From positions 62,001 through 126,000 of the forward strand of contig NZ_JAIQDJ010000003.1 of NCBI RefSeq assembly GCF_020034655.1: a stretch of 64,000 nucleotides of DNA, in the 5' to 3' direction. How positions within the stretch are numbered: the stretch's first letter is position 1; the number at the start of each line of letters is the position of its first letter. Below are positions 16,900-27,432 of this stretch, piece after piece. The position numbers and the translations under genes are program-made. The DNA is from Thermomonas beijingensis (lineage in GTDB: Bacteria; Pseudomonadota; Gammaproteobacteria; Xanthomonadales; Xanthomonadaceae). The notes beneath the pieces are model-generated. The model ran no database searches, was not told where the DNA came from, and saw only the letters and a program-made list of their open reading frames with translations.

Positions 16900-19509
16900 A
16901 TGTCGTCAACCTCATTTCCCATCGCGCCACTGTTGGCAGACATTCGCGCATCGCTTGCGACGCATCCGCGTTTGGTGCTGGAAGCACCGCCCGGCGCGGG
17001 CAAGACCACGCAGGTGCCGTTGGCGCTGCTGGATGCCGATTGGCTGGGCGAGCAAAAAATCGTACTGCTGGAACCGCGCCGCGTCGCCGCGCGCAGCGCC
17101 GCCGTATTCATGGCCAAGCAGTTGGGGGAAGACGTTGGGCAAACCGTGGGTTATCGGATTCGGTTTGAAAACAAGGTGTCGGCAAAGACTCGGATTGAAG
17201 TGGTCACCGAGGGCATCCTCACCCGCATGTTGCAGGATGACCCGTTGTTGGAAGGGATCGGCGCGATTGTTTTTGATGAATTCCACGAACGCCATTTAAG
17301 CGGCGATTTGGGGTTGGCGCTGGCACTGGATGTGCAAGCGGGGCTGCGCGAAGACCTGCGCATCGTGCTGATGTCGGCCACCCTGGATGGCGAAAAACTC
17401 GCCAGCTTCCTGGATGCTCCGCGGCTGTCCAGTGCGGGGCGAAGTTATCCGGTCGCAGTTTCGCATTTCCCTGCCAAGCGTGAAGAAGCGTTGGAGCACC
17501 AAGTGCGGCGCTGCGTGGAACATGCGCTGGCGACGCATCCGGGGGATCTGTTGGTGTTCCTGCCGGGGCAGAGGGAGATTGCGAAGGTGGAGCGGCTACT
17601 CGCGGCTGCGCTGCCGGTACCTGGGGTGCTGCTTTCCCCTCAGTCGGGGCATCCTGCCCCGATTCGGGCGCGCGCCATCCATGGCGCGCTTGACGCAACA
17701 CCCCAGGTACCGGCATCACAGCTTTCGACCATCGAGGTGCTGCCCCTGCACGGCGAGCTCCCCCTCGAACAACAAACCCACGTGTTGCAAGCTGCGGCAG
17801 ATGGTCGCCGCCGCGTGGTGTTGGCGACCAATGTGGCGGAATCCTCCGTCACCCTGCCAGGGGTGCGCGTGGTGATTGATGCCGGGTTGGCACGCGAGCC
17901 GAAATTTGAGCCCAACAGCGGGTTTTCGCGCCTGGAAACCGTGGCCATATCGCAAGCCAGTGCCGACCAGCGCGCCGGCCGTGCCGGGCGAGTGGCAGAG
18001 GGCTTTGCGTATCGGCTGTGGCCACAATCGCAGCGCTTGGAGCCGCAGCGCAAACCGGAAATCGCGCAGGTGGAATTGGCGGCACTGGCGCTGGAATTGG
18101 CCGTGTGGGGGAGTAGTGAATTGCGTTTCGTGGATGCGCCGCCCTCCGGCGCATTGGCGGCGGGGCGGGAGGTGTTGCAGAGGCTGGGTGCGCTGGATGC
18201 GCAAGGCGCCATCACCGCACGCGGCAAACGCATGCTCGGCTTGGGCACGCATCCACGTTTGGCTGCCATGCTGCTGGCAAGCGGCGAGCCGCAGCAGGTG
18301 GCATTGGCTTGTGATCTTGCCGCGCTGGTGGAAGCGCGGGATCCGCTGCGCACACGGTCCGATGCGCTGGCGCAGCGCTGGCAGGCCTTGGCGGCATTTC
18401 GCAATGGTCGGGTGCCCGTCGATGCCAACCGCAGCGGCTTGGCAGCGATGGATATCGCGGCCAAACAATGGCGCCGCCGCCTGCGTTGTACGGCGCTGCC
18501 GCCCGCCTCTGCACCTGCGCATGCACTGGGCGATCTGCTGGCGCACGCCTTTCCCGACCGCATCGGCAAACAGCATCCGCAAGACCCCAAACGCTATCAG
18601 CTGGCCAACGGCCGCATGTTGCGCTTGTTCGACGATTCCGCGTTGTATGGCGAGCCGTGGCTGGTGGCCAGCGAGCTGCGTTTCGAGGCCAAGGATGCGT
18701 TGCTGCTGCGCGCTGCACCGGTGGATGATGTGTATCTGCGCCACGCCTTCGCCGCGCATTTTCAAACCAGCGATGACGTCCGTTGGGATGCCGGCAAACG
18801 TGCGCTGCTGAGCGAGCGCGTTGAACGCTTCGATGGCATCGTGCTGGCAACAAAATCTGCCGGAAAAGTGGATCCTGCGTTGGCCGCGCAGGCCTTGATC
18901 GATGCGGTGCGTGACTTGGGATTGGGCTGTTTGCCGTGGAGTGAAGCGCTCACGCAATGGTGCAACCGTGTGCAATGCCTACGGGTGTGGATGCCGGAGC
19001 TGGGCCTGCCGGATCTATCGGATGTCGCGCTGCTTGCCACACTGGAGACATGGTTGAAGCCCGCCTTCAGCGGCAAGACGCGCCTGGATGCCCTCGACCC
19101 CAGTGAACTTTCCGGCGCATTGAAATCCGGCATCAACTGGAGCCTGCGGCAACGCATCGACCAGTTCGCGCCCACCCACATCAACGTGCCTTCGGGCTTG
19201 CAACGGGCGATCGAGTACCCGCTTGATGACCACGGCCAACCGGCATCGCCGGTGCTGGCGGTGAAGTTGCAGGAATTGTTCGGGCTGGCGCACACCCCGC
19301 GTATTGCCGATGGCCGCGTGCCGCTGCTGCTGCATCTGCTCTCGCCCGGCGGAAAACCGCTGCAAGTGACCGCCGACCTGCACAACTTCTGGGCCAATAC
19401 CTATGCCGAAGTGAAAAAGGAAATGAAAGGCCGCTACCCGCGCCACCCATGGCCGGACGACCCGTGGAATGCCACCGCCACCCATCGCGCCAAACCGCGT
19501 GGCACCTGA
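16900..19509 (+). CDS. hrpB: ATP-dependent RNA helicase HrpB
   Basis: An 869-residue DEAH-box helicase. Motif I is APPGAGKTTQVPLALL (P-loop about residues 28-35), motif Ia is LEPRRVAARS, motif II is DEFHER, motif III is MSATLDG, motif V is VLATNVAESSVTLPGVRVVID and motif VI is QRAGRAGR. The C-terminal HrpB-specific region is present (KEEMKGRYPRHPWPDDPWNA-like ending). Between LLAAALP and ASQLSTIEV is an extra stretch of 32 residues absent from the E. coli sequence as I recall it; it is encoded by a palindromic element (17612-17715) that keeps the reading frame. The insertion lies before motif IV/V in helicase domain 2, probably in a surface loop. Family members take part in RNA processing, but substrates are poorly known. 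Confidence 0.94.
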   Translation: MSSTSFPIAPLLADIRASLATHPRLVLEAPPGAGKTTQVPLALLDADWLGEQKIVLLEPRRVAARSAAVFMAKQLGEDVGQTVGYRIRFENKVSAKTRIEVVTEGILTRMLQDDPLLEGIGAIVFDEFHERHLSGDLGLALALDVQAGLREDLRIVLMSATLDGEKLASFLDAPRLSSAGRSYPVAVSHFPAKREEALEHQVRRCVEHALATHPGDLLVFLPGQREIAKVERLLAAALPVPGVLLSPQSGHPAPIRARAIHGALDATPQVPASQLSTIEVLPLHGELPLEQQTHVLQAAADGRRRVVLATNVAESSVTLPGVRVVIDAGLAREPKFEPNSGFSRLETVAISQASADQRAGRAGRVAEGFAYRLWPQSQRLEPQRKPEIAQVELAALALELAVWGSSELRFVDAPPSGALAAGREVLQRLGALDAQGAITARGKRMLGLGTHPRLAAMLLASGEPQQVALACDLAALVEARDPLRTRSDALAQRWQALAAFRNGRVPVDANRSGLAAMDIAAKQWRRRLRCTALPPASAPAHALGDLLAHAFPDRIGKQHPQDPKRYQLANGRMLRLFDDSALYGEPWLVASELRFEAKDALLLRAAPVDDVYLRHAFAAHFQTSDDVRWDAGKRALLSERVERFDGIVLATKSAGKVDPALAAQALIDAVRDLGLGCLPWSEALTQWCNRVQCLRVWMPELGLPDLSDVALLATLETWLKPAFSGKTRLDALDPSELSGALKSGINWSLRQRIDQFAPTHINVPSGLQRAIEYPLDDHGQPASPVLAVKLQELFGLAHTPRIADGRVPLLLHLLSPGGKPLQVTADLHNFWANTYAEVKKEMKGRYPRHPWPDDPWNATATHRAKPRGT
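17612..17715. repeat. Palindromic element inserted in frame in hrpB
   Basis: Terminal arms TGCCGGTACCTGGGGTGcTG (17612-17631) and its reverse complement (17696-17715) match over 19 of 20 bases. Inside are further stems: CGGGGCA-tcc-TGCCCCG and GCGCGC-catccatg-GCGCGC. The nested inverted repeats and the compact size of about 100 bp are like a REP/MITE-type repetitive element. It adds about 32 codons to hrpB without a stop or frameshift. Whether other copies exist in the genome cannot be seen here. Confidence 0.8.
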
Positions 19510-19593
19510 ATGACCGGACACGGGGTACTGCAAGGCGACCCAAATATCGCCATACTCGAATCAGACCATCCGTACACAGCCAAGGAGTACGTC

Positions 19594-19908
19594 ATGAGCA
19601 AACTCGACAAAGCACAAGATCGCGCGCTGGAGTTGATCGGCGAGATTGGCGACGGCTTGCGCAAGAAGGTGCCGGACAAAGCGGTGCAATGGCTGGAAAC
19701 CGGTGCTGCCATTGGTGCGTTGCGGGCCGGCTCGAAAGTGGCGGGCACGTTTGTGCGGCGCAACCCGGTGTTGGTGGGGGCGGCGGTGGTCGGCGCGGGG
19801 GTGCTTTGGTACGCGGCGCGCCAGCGGGCCAAAAAATCCGCGGTGATTGATGGCCAAGCCACACGCCTGCGACACGCCGATGCCGAACAGGACGAATACG
19901 GCGTGTAA
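19594..19908 (+). CDS. Small hypothetical protein with a central membrane-like segment
   Basis: A 104-residue protein. The start ATG at 19594 follows AGGAG with six bases of spacing, so the longer frame from 19510 is not used. The N-terminal part is amphipathic and charged (SKLDKAQDRALELIGEIGDG), followed by WLETGAAIGALRAGSKVAG, a hydrophobic stretch NPVLVGAAVVGAGVLWYAA, then a basic and acidic tail (RQRAKKSAV to AEQDEYGV). The layout recalls the DUF883/ElaB-type ribosome-associated membrane proteins, but similarity is only in general shape. It lies between hrpB and a convergent kinase gene. Confidence 0.78.
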   Translation: MSKLDKAQDRALELIGEIGDGLRKKVPDKAVQWLETGAAIGALRAGSKVAGTFVRRNPVLVGAAVVGAGVLWYAARQRAKKSAVIDGQATRLRHADAEQDEYGV

Positions 19909-19914
19909 TCCCGG

Positions 19915-21030
19915 TTACCCGGAGCAATGCGCGCAATCGGCTTCGGGGAGTTCCACCACAAAGCGTGCGCCGCGCTCTTCGCGGTCTTCGTACCACAGAT
20001 TGCCGCCGGCATTGGCAATCCATTGGCGCGACAGCGCCAAACCCAGGCCGCTGGAGTGGTCGTTAACCTCGGCCGGTCCTGCGGCGCGTTGGAAGGGCTG
20101 AAACAGGTTTGCCTGGAAATCGGCGGACACGCCCGGGCCACGGTCTTGCGCCACCAGTTGCCACGTCCCTTGGCGTCCGTTGCGGATCAGCAATTCCAGT
20201 TCGCCGCCTGCACGGGCATATTTCAACGCGTTGCTGACCAAATTCTCACCCACCTGACGCATCAGTTGGTCGCTGATGGCGACACAGGCGGTGCTGCTGG
20301 TGGTGTGGATGTGGAGGTGCAGCCCGCTGGCTTCCAGTTGCAATTCATAGCGCGCGGCCAGCCACTGCACGATGTCGGCCAGATGCGCGCAGGTGTGCGT
20401 GTTGCGCGGCAATGCGGATGCCGGCTTGGCTTGGCTTTGCAGATAGCTGCGGATATAGCCCAAGGCTTCGCGCGTGCTGTCGTCGATGATTTGCAAATAG
20501 CGCGGCCTGCGTTCGGGTTTGCAATCCGGTAGCGCCAGCATTTCACTGGCAAACAGCACACTGGCCAGTGGGTTCTTCAAATCATGCGCGACCAAATTCA
20601 GGAGTTCTTCACGCTCACGCGCCACTTGCGCCAAGCGGTCTTGGGTCAGCTTGAGCGACAAATGCACGCGGATATGCGCCAGCACTTCATTGTCGTCATA
20701 GGGCTTGCGGATACAGGCCACCGCGCCAGCGGCGAAGGCATTGAGTAGCCGCTGGTGATCATGCGCGATGGTCAAAAACACGACCGGAATTGCGCGCACG
20801 CTCGATTGTTGCAAAGCGCCCAGCACCGGCAGCCCGACGGCGCCAGGCAGCGGGGTATCGAGCACGATTAAATCCGGTTGCTGGGCCACGGCGGTTGCCA
20901 CCGCAGCATCGCCACCGCAGACCTCCACGTGGTGCCCGTCTTGCAGCAGCCGCTGCACCAATACCGCATCGGTACTGGGTTCGGGCATTACAACCAGTAC
21001 GCGACCCTTAGTGACAACTCGATGAGGCAT
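19915..21030 (-). CDS. Response-regulator/histidine-kinase fusion (REC-HisKA-HATPase)
   Basis: A 371-residue protein with a receiver domain first (about residues 8-125; phosphoacceptor Asp in DLIVLDTPLPG, Lys in CIRKPYDD), then a kinase core. The H-box is LNLVAHDLKNPLASVLFASE, the N-box ENLVSNALKYARAG, G1 DRGPGVS and G2 SSGLGLALSRQW. There is no transmembrane segment, so it is cytoplasmic. The VAHDLKNPL H-box is typical of kinases that act on a separate regulator; the N-terminal REC probably modulates it. No cognate regulator gene is adjacent. The end of the gene lies six bases from the convergent small hypothetical gene. Confidence 0.9.
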   Translation of the reverse strand: MPHRVVTKGRVLVVMPEPSTDAVLVQRLLQDGHHVEVCGGDAAVATAVAQQPDLIVLDTPLPGAVGLPVLGALQQSSVRAIPVVFLTIAHDHQRLLNAFAAGAVACIRKPYDDNEVLAHIRVHLSLKLTQDRLAQVAREREELLNLVAHDLKNPLASVLFASEMLALPDCKPERRPRYLQIIDDSTREALGYIRSYLQSQAKPASALPRNTHTCAHLADIVQWLAARYELQLEASGLHLHIHTTSSTACVAISDQLMRQVGENLVSNALKYARAGGELELLIRNGRQGTWQLVAQDRGPGVSADFQANLFQPFQRAAGPAEVNDHSSGLGLALSRQWIANAGGNLWYEDREERGARFVVELPEADCAHCSG

Positions 21031-21091
21031 CCGCGCAAGTATCGTTCACGAAATCAGCTGCTACGTTAACAAACAGCGGGCACGGGTGGCA

Positions 21092-21634
21092 TTACTGTTT
21101 GTCCACACCTCGCCATTGCCCCGGTTGCAGGTCTTGCAGCGTGTGCTTGCCAATTGCCACCCGCACCAGCCGCAATGTGGGCAAGCCCACCGCTGCCGTC
21201 ATCCGCCGCACTTGTCGGTTGCGGCCTTCGTGGATCAGCAGTTCGATCCAGGCATCCGGCACGGTTTTGCGAAATCGCACCGGCGGGTCACGTGGCCACA
21301 GTGGTGGTGTTTCGATGCGCCGCACTTGCGCCGGCAAAGTGCGGCCATCGTTCAGCAACACGCCTTGTCGCAACGCCACAAGTTGCGCGTCCTGTGGCGT
21401 GCCTTCCACCTGCACCCAATAGGTTTTGGACAGCTTATGACGCGGGTCGGTGAGGCGATGTGCCAACGCGCCATCGTCGGTGAGCAGCAACAAGCCCTCG
21501 GAGTCAAAATCCAGCCGTCCCGCCGCATACACCCCTGCCGGCAGGTCAAACTCGGCCAGCGTGCGCCGCGTTGGCGTGCTGCGGTCGGTGAACTGACACA
21601 GCACGTTGAAAGGCTTGTTGAAGGCAATCAGCAT
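21092..21634 (-). CDS. rluE: 23S rRNA pseudouridine synthase, RluE-like
   Basis: A 180-residue single-domain synthase of the RsuA/RluB/E/F family, lacking the N-terminal S4 domain as RluE does. The catalytic motif is AAGRLDFDSEGLLLLTDDG, with the catalytic Asp in GRLDFDSEGL. Further conserved blocks are LSKTYWVQVEG and HEGRNRQVRRMTAAVG. RluE modifies U2457 of E. coli 23S rRNA; the same position is assumed. A TTG at 21640 is possible, but ATG at 21634 is preferred. It follows the methyltransferase gene by only seven bases, probably one transcript. Confidence 0.9.
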   Translation of the reverse strand: MLIAFNKPFNVLCQFTDRSTPTRRTLAEFDLPAGVYAAGRLDFDSEGLLLLTDDGALAHRLTDPRHKLSKTYWVQVEGTPQDAQLVALRQGVLLNDGRTLPAQVRRIETPPLWPRDPPVRFRKTVPDAWIELLIHEGRNRQVRRMTAAVGLPTLRLVRVAIGKHTLQDLQPGQWRGVDKQ

Positions 21635-21641
21635 CCGCAAT

Positions 21642-22499
21642 TCAGCGCGGTTTGCGAAATCGCAGGGTCATGCGGTCGCTTTCACCAATCGCTTGATACT
21701 TGGCATCGTCAGCGGCGTCGTGCTGATTGGTGGGCGGCAATGTCCACACGCCATTGGGATGATTGGCATTGTCTTTCGGGTTGGCATTGATCTGACTTTT
21801 GGCCTCCAGTTTGAAACCGGCCTGGGTGGCCAATTGGATGACCAGGGCTTCGGTCAAATAGCCGGTTTTTTTCATCGTCTCCAACGATGTCCCGGGCTTG
21901 GCGCGATGATCGGCCACACCCAGGGTGCCACCGGGTTTGAGCACGTCGAAAAAGGCGCGGAAATAGGTATCGGCATTGCCATCGGCCACCCAGTTATGCG
22001 CATTGCGGAAGGTCAGCACCATGTCGGCCGACCCCGGAGTGCCGAACACCGGCTTGGCCGGGTCAAACACCGGTAACGCCGGGGTGCCATAGATCTGTGG
22101 TGCCGCCGAAAACTTTTCTCTCAACGCCTTGTTCAGGCGGTAACGGTACTCGGGCTGGTTGGGGATGGCGTCATCCCAAATCGCGGCAGCATAGTGGCCA
22201 CGGTTGCGCAGGTAAGGTGCCAGGATGTCGGCATACCAACCGCCACCGGGAGTGATTTCAACCACGGCGTCATCCGGTTTCACCCCAAAGAACGCCAGCG
22301 TCTGCGCCGGGTGGCGGTATTGGTCGCGCGCGCGGTCTTTGGCATTGCGCCAGCTGCCGTTGATGGCGGCATCAAACGCGGTGGCATGCGGCTTGGCGTG
22401 CGGCCTGGCCGCCGTCGGTTTGTCGGCCGGTGCGGGCGCGGCATGGGTGGCACTGCACGCCAGCAAGGCGGCAAGGCTGATCACAATGGAGCGGAGCAT
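21642..22499 (-). CDS. Secreted class I SAM-dependent methyltransferase
   Basis: A 285-residue protein with a clear Sec signal (MLRSIVISLAALLACSATHAA, cleavage after AHA) starting at an ATG with GAGGT eight bases upstream. The methyltransferase core has VVEITPGGGWYADILAPYL as the SAM-binding motif I, ADMVLTFRNAHNWV as motif IV region and LKPGGTLGVADHRAKPGTS. This is the COG4798 group of predicted methyltransferases, which oddly carry export signals. SAM is not normally periplasmic, so either the enzyme has lost catalysis or folds before export. The longer frame to 22592 adds 31 residues without a good ribosome site. Confidence 0.85.
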   Translation of the reverse strand: MLRSIVISLAALLACSATHAAPAPADKPTAARPHAKPHATAFDAAINGSWRNAKDRARDQYRHPAQTLAFFGVKPDDAVVEITPGGGWYADILAPYLRNRGHYAAAIWDDAIPNQPEYRYRLNKALREKFSAAPQIYGTPALPVFDPAKPVFGTPGSADMVLTFRNAHNWVADGNADTYFRAFFDVLKPGGTLGVADHRAKPGTSLETMKKTGYLTEALVIQLATQAGFKLEAKSQINANPKDNANHPNGVWTLPPTNQHDAADDAKYQAIGESDRMTLRFRKPR

Positions 22500-22545
22500 G
22501 CGGAAGACCTCACAGGGGTGTGCGGCCATCGTAGCCGCAAATGCA

Positions 22546-22572
22546 CGCAGCCCGGCGGATAGCCGGGCTGCG
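22546..22572. terminator. Strong hairpin between icd and methyltransferase gene
   Basis: An 11-bp perfect stem CGCAGCCCGGC/GCCGGGCTGCG with a 5-base loop (22546-22572). It lies between the icd stop and the next gene, as expected for an icd terminator. No T-tract follows on the minus strand, so it may instead protect the 3' end or work weakly. Confidence 0.6.
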
Positions 22573-22598
22573 TGGGGGGTGCTTGGACGCAAAAAAAT

Positions 22599-24818
<2,220 letters not shown>

Positions 24819-24864
24819 TCACGGGCGCGGAGGAGGCGCTTATTGTCACCGATTGCGGCGTCAA

Positions 24865-24887
24865 GAAAAATCCAGCCTTGCCTGGAT
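24865..24887 (-). terminator. Rho-independent terminator of ubiA
   Basis: On the minus strand ATCCAG-gcaagg-CTGGAT is followed by TTTTTC. It lies 11 bases past the ubiA stop and upstream of the icd start, so it separates the two transcripts. Confidence 0.85.
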
Positions 24888-24897
24888 CCGCGCAGCC

Positions 24898-25812
24898 TCA
24901 GGCCGCCGCCGCTTTCGTGCGCAATGCGAAATCTGCGGCGATGCCGGCAAAGATCACCATCCCCACCCAGTTGTTGTGCAAGAACGCGCGGAAACAGGCC
25001 TCGCGCTCGCGTCCACGCGCCAGCCCGAACTGATACACCACCAGCACGCAGGCCAGCCCCAGCCCCAGCCAAAAATACAGGCCCATGCCGGCGTCGCGGC
25101 CCACCAGCACCAGCGCTGCAAGCATGCCGGAATACAGCACGGCCTGCGCGGCCAGATCCATGTCGCCAAACAAAATCGCGGTGGATTTGGCGCCCATACG
25201 GATATCGTCGTCGCGGTCCACCATCGCATACCAAGTGTCATACGCGGTGGCCCAGAAGATATTGGCCACATACAACACCCACGCCAGTTTCGGCACGCTG
25301 CCGGTCAGCGCCGCAAACCCCATCGGGATACCCCAACCAAATGCCATCCCCAAATACACCTGCGGCAGATAGGTATGGCGTTTCAAATAGGGATAACTGG
25401 CCGCCAAGACCACGCCGACCACGCTCATGTAAATGGTCAGCCGGTTCTGCGTCAGCACCAGTGCAAATGCCAGCAGCATCAGCAGCGCAAACAAGACCAG
25501 CGCCTCGCGCCCGGACACCGCACCGGTGACCAATGGCCGCAGTTGGGTGCGCGCCACACTGCCATCCAGCCAGCGGTCGGCGTAGTCGTTGATCACGCAA
25601 CCGGCGGCGCGGGTCAGCCACACCCCCAGAGTGAACACCAGCAACGGCCACACCGGCGGCAAGCCCTTGGCCGCCAGCCACAATCCCCACCACGTGGGCC
25701 ACAACAACAACAGCCAACCGATCGGGCGATCGGCGCGGGTCAATTGTGCGTAGTGACGCAAACGTGCGCGCCAATCCGGCTCGGGAGCCTCAACAGGGGA
25801 AGAAGATGCCAT
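24898..25812 (-). CDS. ubiA: 4-hydroxybenzoate polyprenyltransferase UbiA
   Basis: A 304-residue membrane prenyltransferase in ubiquinone synthesis, attaching the octaprenyl chain to 4-hydroxybenzoate. The first Asp-rich motif is [14 protein letters not shown] (NDxxDxxxD) and the second is [16 protein letters not shown]. Eight or nine hydrophobic segments are visible, beginning with [19 protein letters not shown]. The N-terminal [14 protein letters not shown] is family-typical in length. Ends at a strong terminator. Start at ATG 25812. Confidence 0.95.
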   Translation of the reverse strand: MASSSPVEAPEPDWRARLRHYAQLTRADRPIGWLLLLWPTWWGLWLAAKGLPPVWPLLVFTLGVWLTRAAGCVINDYADRWLDGSVARTQLRPLVTGAVSGREALVLFALLMLLAFALVLTQNRLTIYMSVVGVVLAASYPYLKRHTYLPQVYLGMAFGWGIPMGFAALTGSVPKLAWVLYVANIFWATAYDTWYAMVDRDDDIRMGAKSTAILFGDMDLAAQAVLYSGMLAALVLVGRDAGMGLYFWLGLGLACVLVVYQFGLARGREREACFRAFLHNNWVGMVIFAGIAADFALRTKAAAA

Positions 25813-25891
25813 CCCATTAGCCTACCAGCGGCACATTTTGGTGCAATCATGCGAGAATGCGCGTCCGCGATGCACCGCCATCGTGCGCAAC

Positions 25892-25968
25892 GCGCCTGTA
25901 GCTCAGCCGGATAGAGTAGTGGCTTCCGAAGCCATTGGTCGGGGGTTCGAATCCCTCCAGGCGCGCCA
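25892..25968 (+). tRNA. tRNA-Arg (anticodon CCG)
   Basis: A complete 77-base cloverleaf with encoded CCA. The acceptor stem GCGCCTG (25892-25898) pairs with CAGGCGC (25958-25964), discriminator G, CCA at 25966-25968. The D arm has GCTCAGCCGGATAGAGTA. The anticodon stem GTGGC/GCCAT carries the loop TTCCGAA with anticodon CCG, reading CGG. The T arm GGGGGTTCGAATCCCTC is standard. A short stem GCCATC-ttgca-GATGGC (25965-25981) includes the CCA end. Confidence 0.97.
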
Positions 25969-26085
25969 TCTTGCAGATGGCTTCCTGTCGTGATTGCCGG
26001 CCTTCGCACACAGCGCGAAGGCGTTCGCTGTCACCGCGAAGCTGCGCTTCGCAAGCGGTGCCGCTCACCCCTCCAGGCGCGCCAT
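25953..26085. repeat. Duplicated tRNA-Arg 3' end flanking 99 bp (att-like)
   Basis: The 17-base sequence CCCTCCAGGCGCGCCAT occurs at the tRNA 3' end (25953-25969) and again at 26069-26085. Each copy is followed by a small stem of similar form (CATC..GATG and CATT..AATG). The 99 bases between contain two GC-rich hairpins: GCCTTCGC-acacagc-GCGAAGGC (26000-26022) and GCGAAGC-tgc-GCTTCGC (26036-26052). Tyrosine-recombinase elements use tRNA 3' ends as attachment sites and leave such repeats. No integrase is present, so this looks like a remnant or an empty site (inference). Confidence 0.6.
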
Positions 26086-26100
26086 TTGCGCGAATGGTGC

Positions 26101-26607
26101 CTAGCGGACAGACGCCACGCTTGCAGCCGGCAGCGGCGCATCGACTTCAAACAACCGCGTTTGTACCAGCATCTGGTCCAGCAGCAGCTCCAGTTTGTAG
26201 TGGCCCGCTGGCCAGCCGTTGGGTCTGCTGATCTGGAACGTGGTCACGGCATTGCCGTTGAAGACCAAGGTCTTACCCTCGGCCAGCACGGTTTGTTTGC
26301 TGTCCAGGTGGCTCCAGCGGGCATCAAGGCGGTGCGGGGTGGGGGACTGGCCGCTGAGTACGAGTGACGCATAGATCGTGTCGCTGGGAGCAAAGCGCAA
26401 CATCGGGGCCAGCACGCGCTGGTCGCTGCCAAGCGCGTTGCCCAATTCGATGCGGGCAATGGCAGGGGTATTGGCGGATGGCAACGAGTGCATCGCGGCG
26501 GGGGTGGTTGCGGGCAGCGTTGCCGTTGGCATGCGTGCGGCGGGTGTGGTGGCGGGTTGGCAGCCGGCCAGCACGCCGAGCAGAGGCAAGCTGTGCAGCA
26601 GGCGCAT
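26101..26607 (-). CDS. Small lipoprotein of unknown function
   Basis: A 168-residue protein starting MRLLHSLPLLGVLAGCQPAT with a lipobox LAGC, so it is a predicted lipoprotein. A Pro/Thr/Ala-rich linker precedes a folded part (about residues 45-160) with NALGSDQRVLAPMLRFAPSD, SLVLSGQSPTPHRLDARWS and a C-terminal WPAGHYKLELLLDQMLVQTR. The latter recalls immunoglobulin-like or transglutaminase-associated beta folds, but nothing specific. Its start lies four bases after the queF stop, so it is probably cotranscribed. The longer frame to 26856 overlaps queF and has no ribosome site. Confidence 0.78.
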   Translation of the reverse strand: MRLLHSLPLLGVLAGCQPATTPAARMPTATLPATTPAAMHSLPSANTPAIARIELGNALGSDQRVLAPMLRFAPSDTIYASLVLSGQSPTPHRLDARWSHLDSKQTVLAEGKTLVFNGNAVTTFQISRPNGWPAGHYKLELLLDQMLVQTRLFEVDAPLPAASVASVR

Positions 26608-26611
26608 GGCT

Positions 26612-27424
26612 TTATTGCCGGTGGGCGCGCTGCGCGTTGGGCGCGGGGCTGCCGGGGGTGGCGCGCCACGGATTGATATCCAGACCGCCGCGCCGGGTGT
26701 AGCGCGCATGCACCGACAATTGTTGCGGCTGGCAGTGGGCCAATATGTCGATAAAGATACGTTCCACGCATTGTTCGTGGAATTCGGCGTGGTCGCGGAA
26801 GCTGACCAGATAGCGCAACAACCCGGCGCGGTCGATGCGTGGGCCGCAGTAGGCAATGCTCACATCGGCCCAGTCGGGTTGGCCGGTGACCGGGCAATTG
26901 GATTTGAGCAACGCGCTGTGCAGGGCCTCTTCTGCCAGGCTGTCCGCATCGGCGTGCAGCAGGCTGGCATCGGGCGGGCCATAACAGGTGATCGCGATGT
27001 CTTGAACATCCAGGTTGCCGGCGGCATCGTCGCTGCCGATGGCAGGCACACCAAATTGCACGCTGACCAGTGCGCCGGCTGCTTGCGATAAGTCCGCTGC
27101 AATCCGCAGACGCACATGCTCGGCACTTTCAAACACGCTTGCGTTGAACGAGTTGAGGTAGAGCTTGAGCGACTTGGATTCGATCAAATTGGCCGAGGTA
27201 GCGGGCACCTGCAGGGTCGCGGTGGCCACCTGCGGCAAGCCATGAGGGTTCAGCCAAGACAGCTCGAACGCTTGCCAGCGGTCATGGCCGATGAACGGCA
27301 ATGCATTGCCATCAATCCCCAATTGCGCACGTGCCAGCGCCCGCGCGATCGGGTACAGCAGGCGCGGGTCATAGTGCGCGGGATAGACAACCTCGCGCCC
27401 CAACAGTGAACCTTCGATGGTCAT
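26612..27424 (-). CDS. queF: 7-cyano-7-deazaguanine reductase QueF (type II)
   Basis: A 270-residue NADPH-dependent nitrile reductase making preQ1 for queuosine in tRNA. The size and two tandem T-fold halves match the long E. coli form. The QueF motif [13 protein letters not shown] is present at about residues 82-94, the catalytic Cys sits in [17 protein letters not shown] and the substrate Glu/Cys region is [14 protein letters not shown]. The tail [14 protein letters not shown] is highly conserved. Confidence 0.96.
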   Translation of the reverse strand: MTIEGSLLGREVVYPAHYDPRLLYPIARALARAQLGIDGNALPFIGHDRWQAFELSWLNPHGLPQVATATLQVPATSANLIESKSLKLYLNSFNASVFESAEHVRLRIAADLSQAAGALVSVQFGVPAIGSDDAAGNLDVQDIAITCYGPPDASLLHADADSLAEEALHSALLKSNCPVTGQPDWADVSIAYCGPRIDRAGLLRYLVSFRDHAEFHEQCVERIFIDILAHCQPQQLSVHARYTRRGGLDINPWRATPGSPAPNAQRAHRQ

Positions 27425-27432
27425 TGCAGGCC

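Noticed and set aside
17716-18975. 419-codon minus-strand frame inside hrpB
   Set aside because: Antisense frame of a high-GC gene; hrpB motifs run through the whole region on the plus strand.
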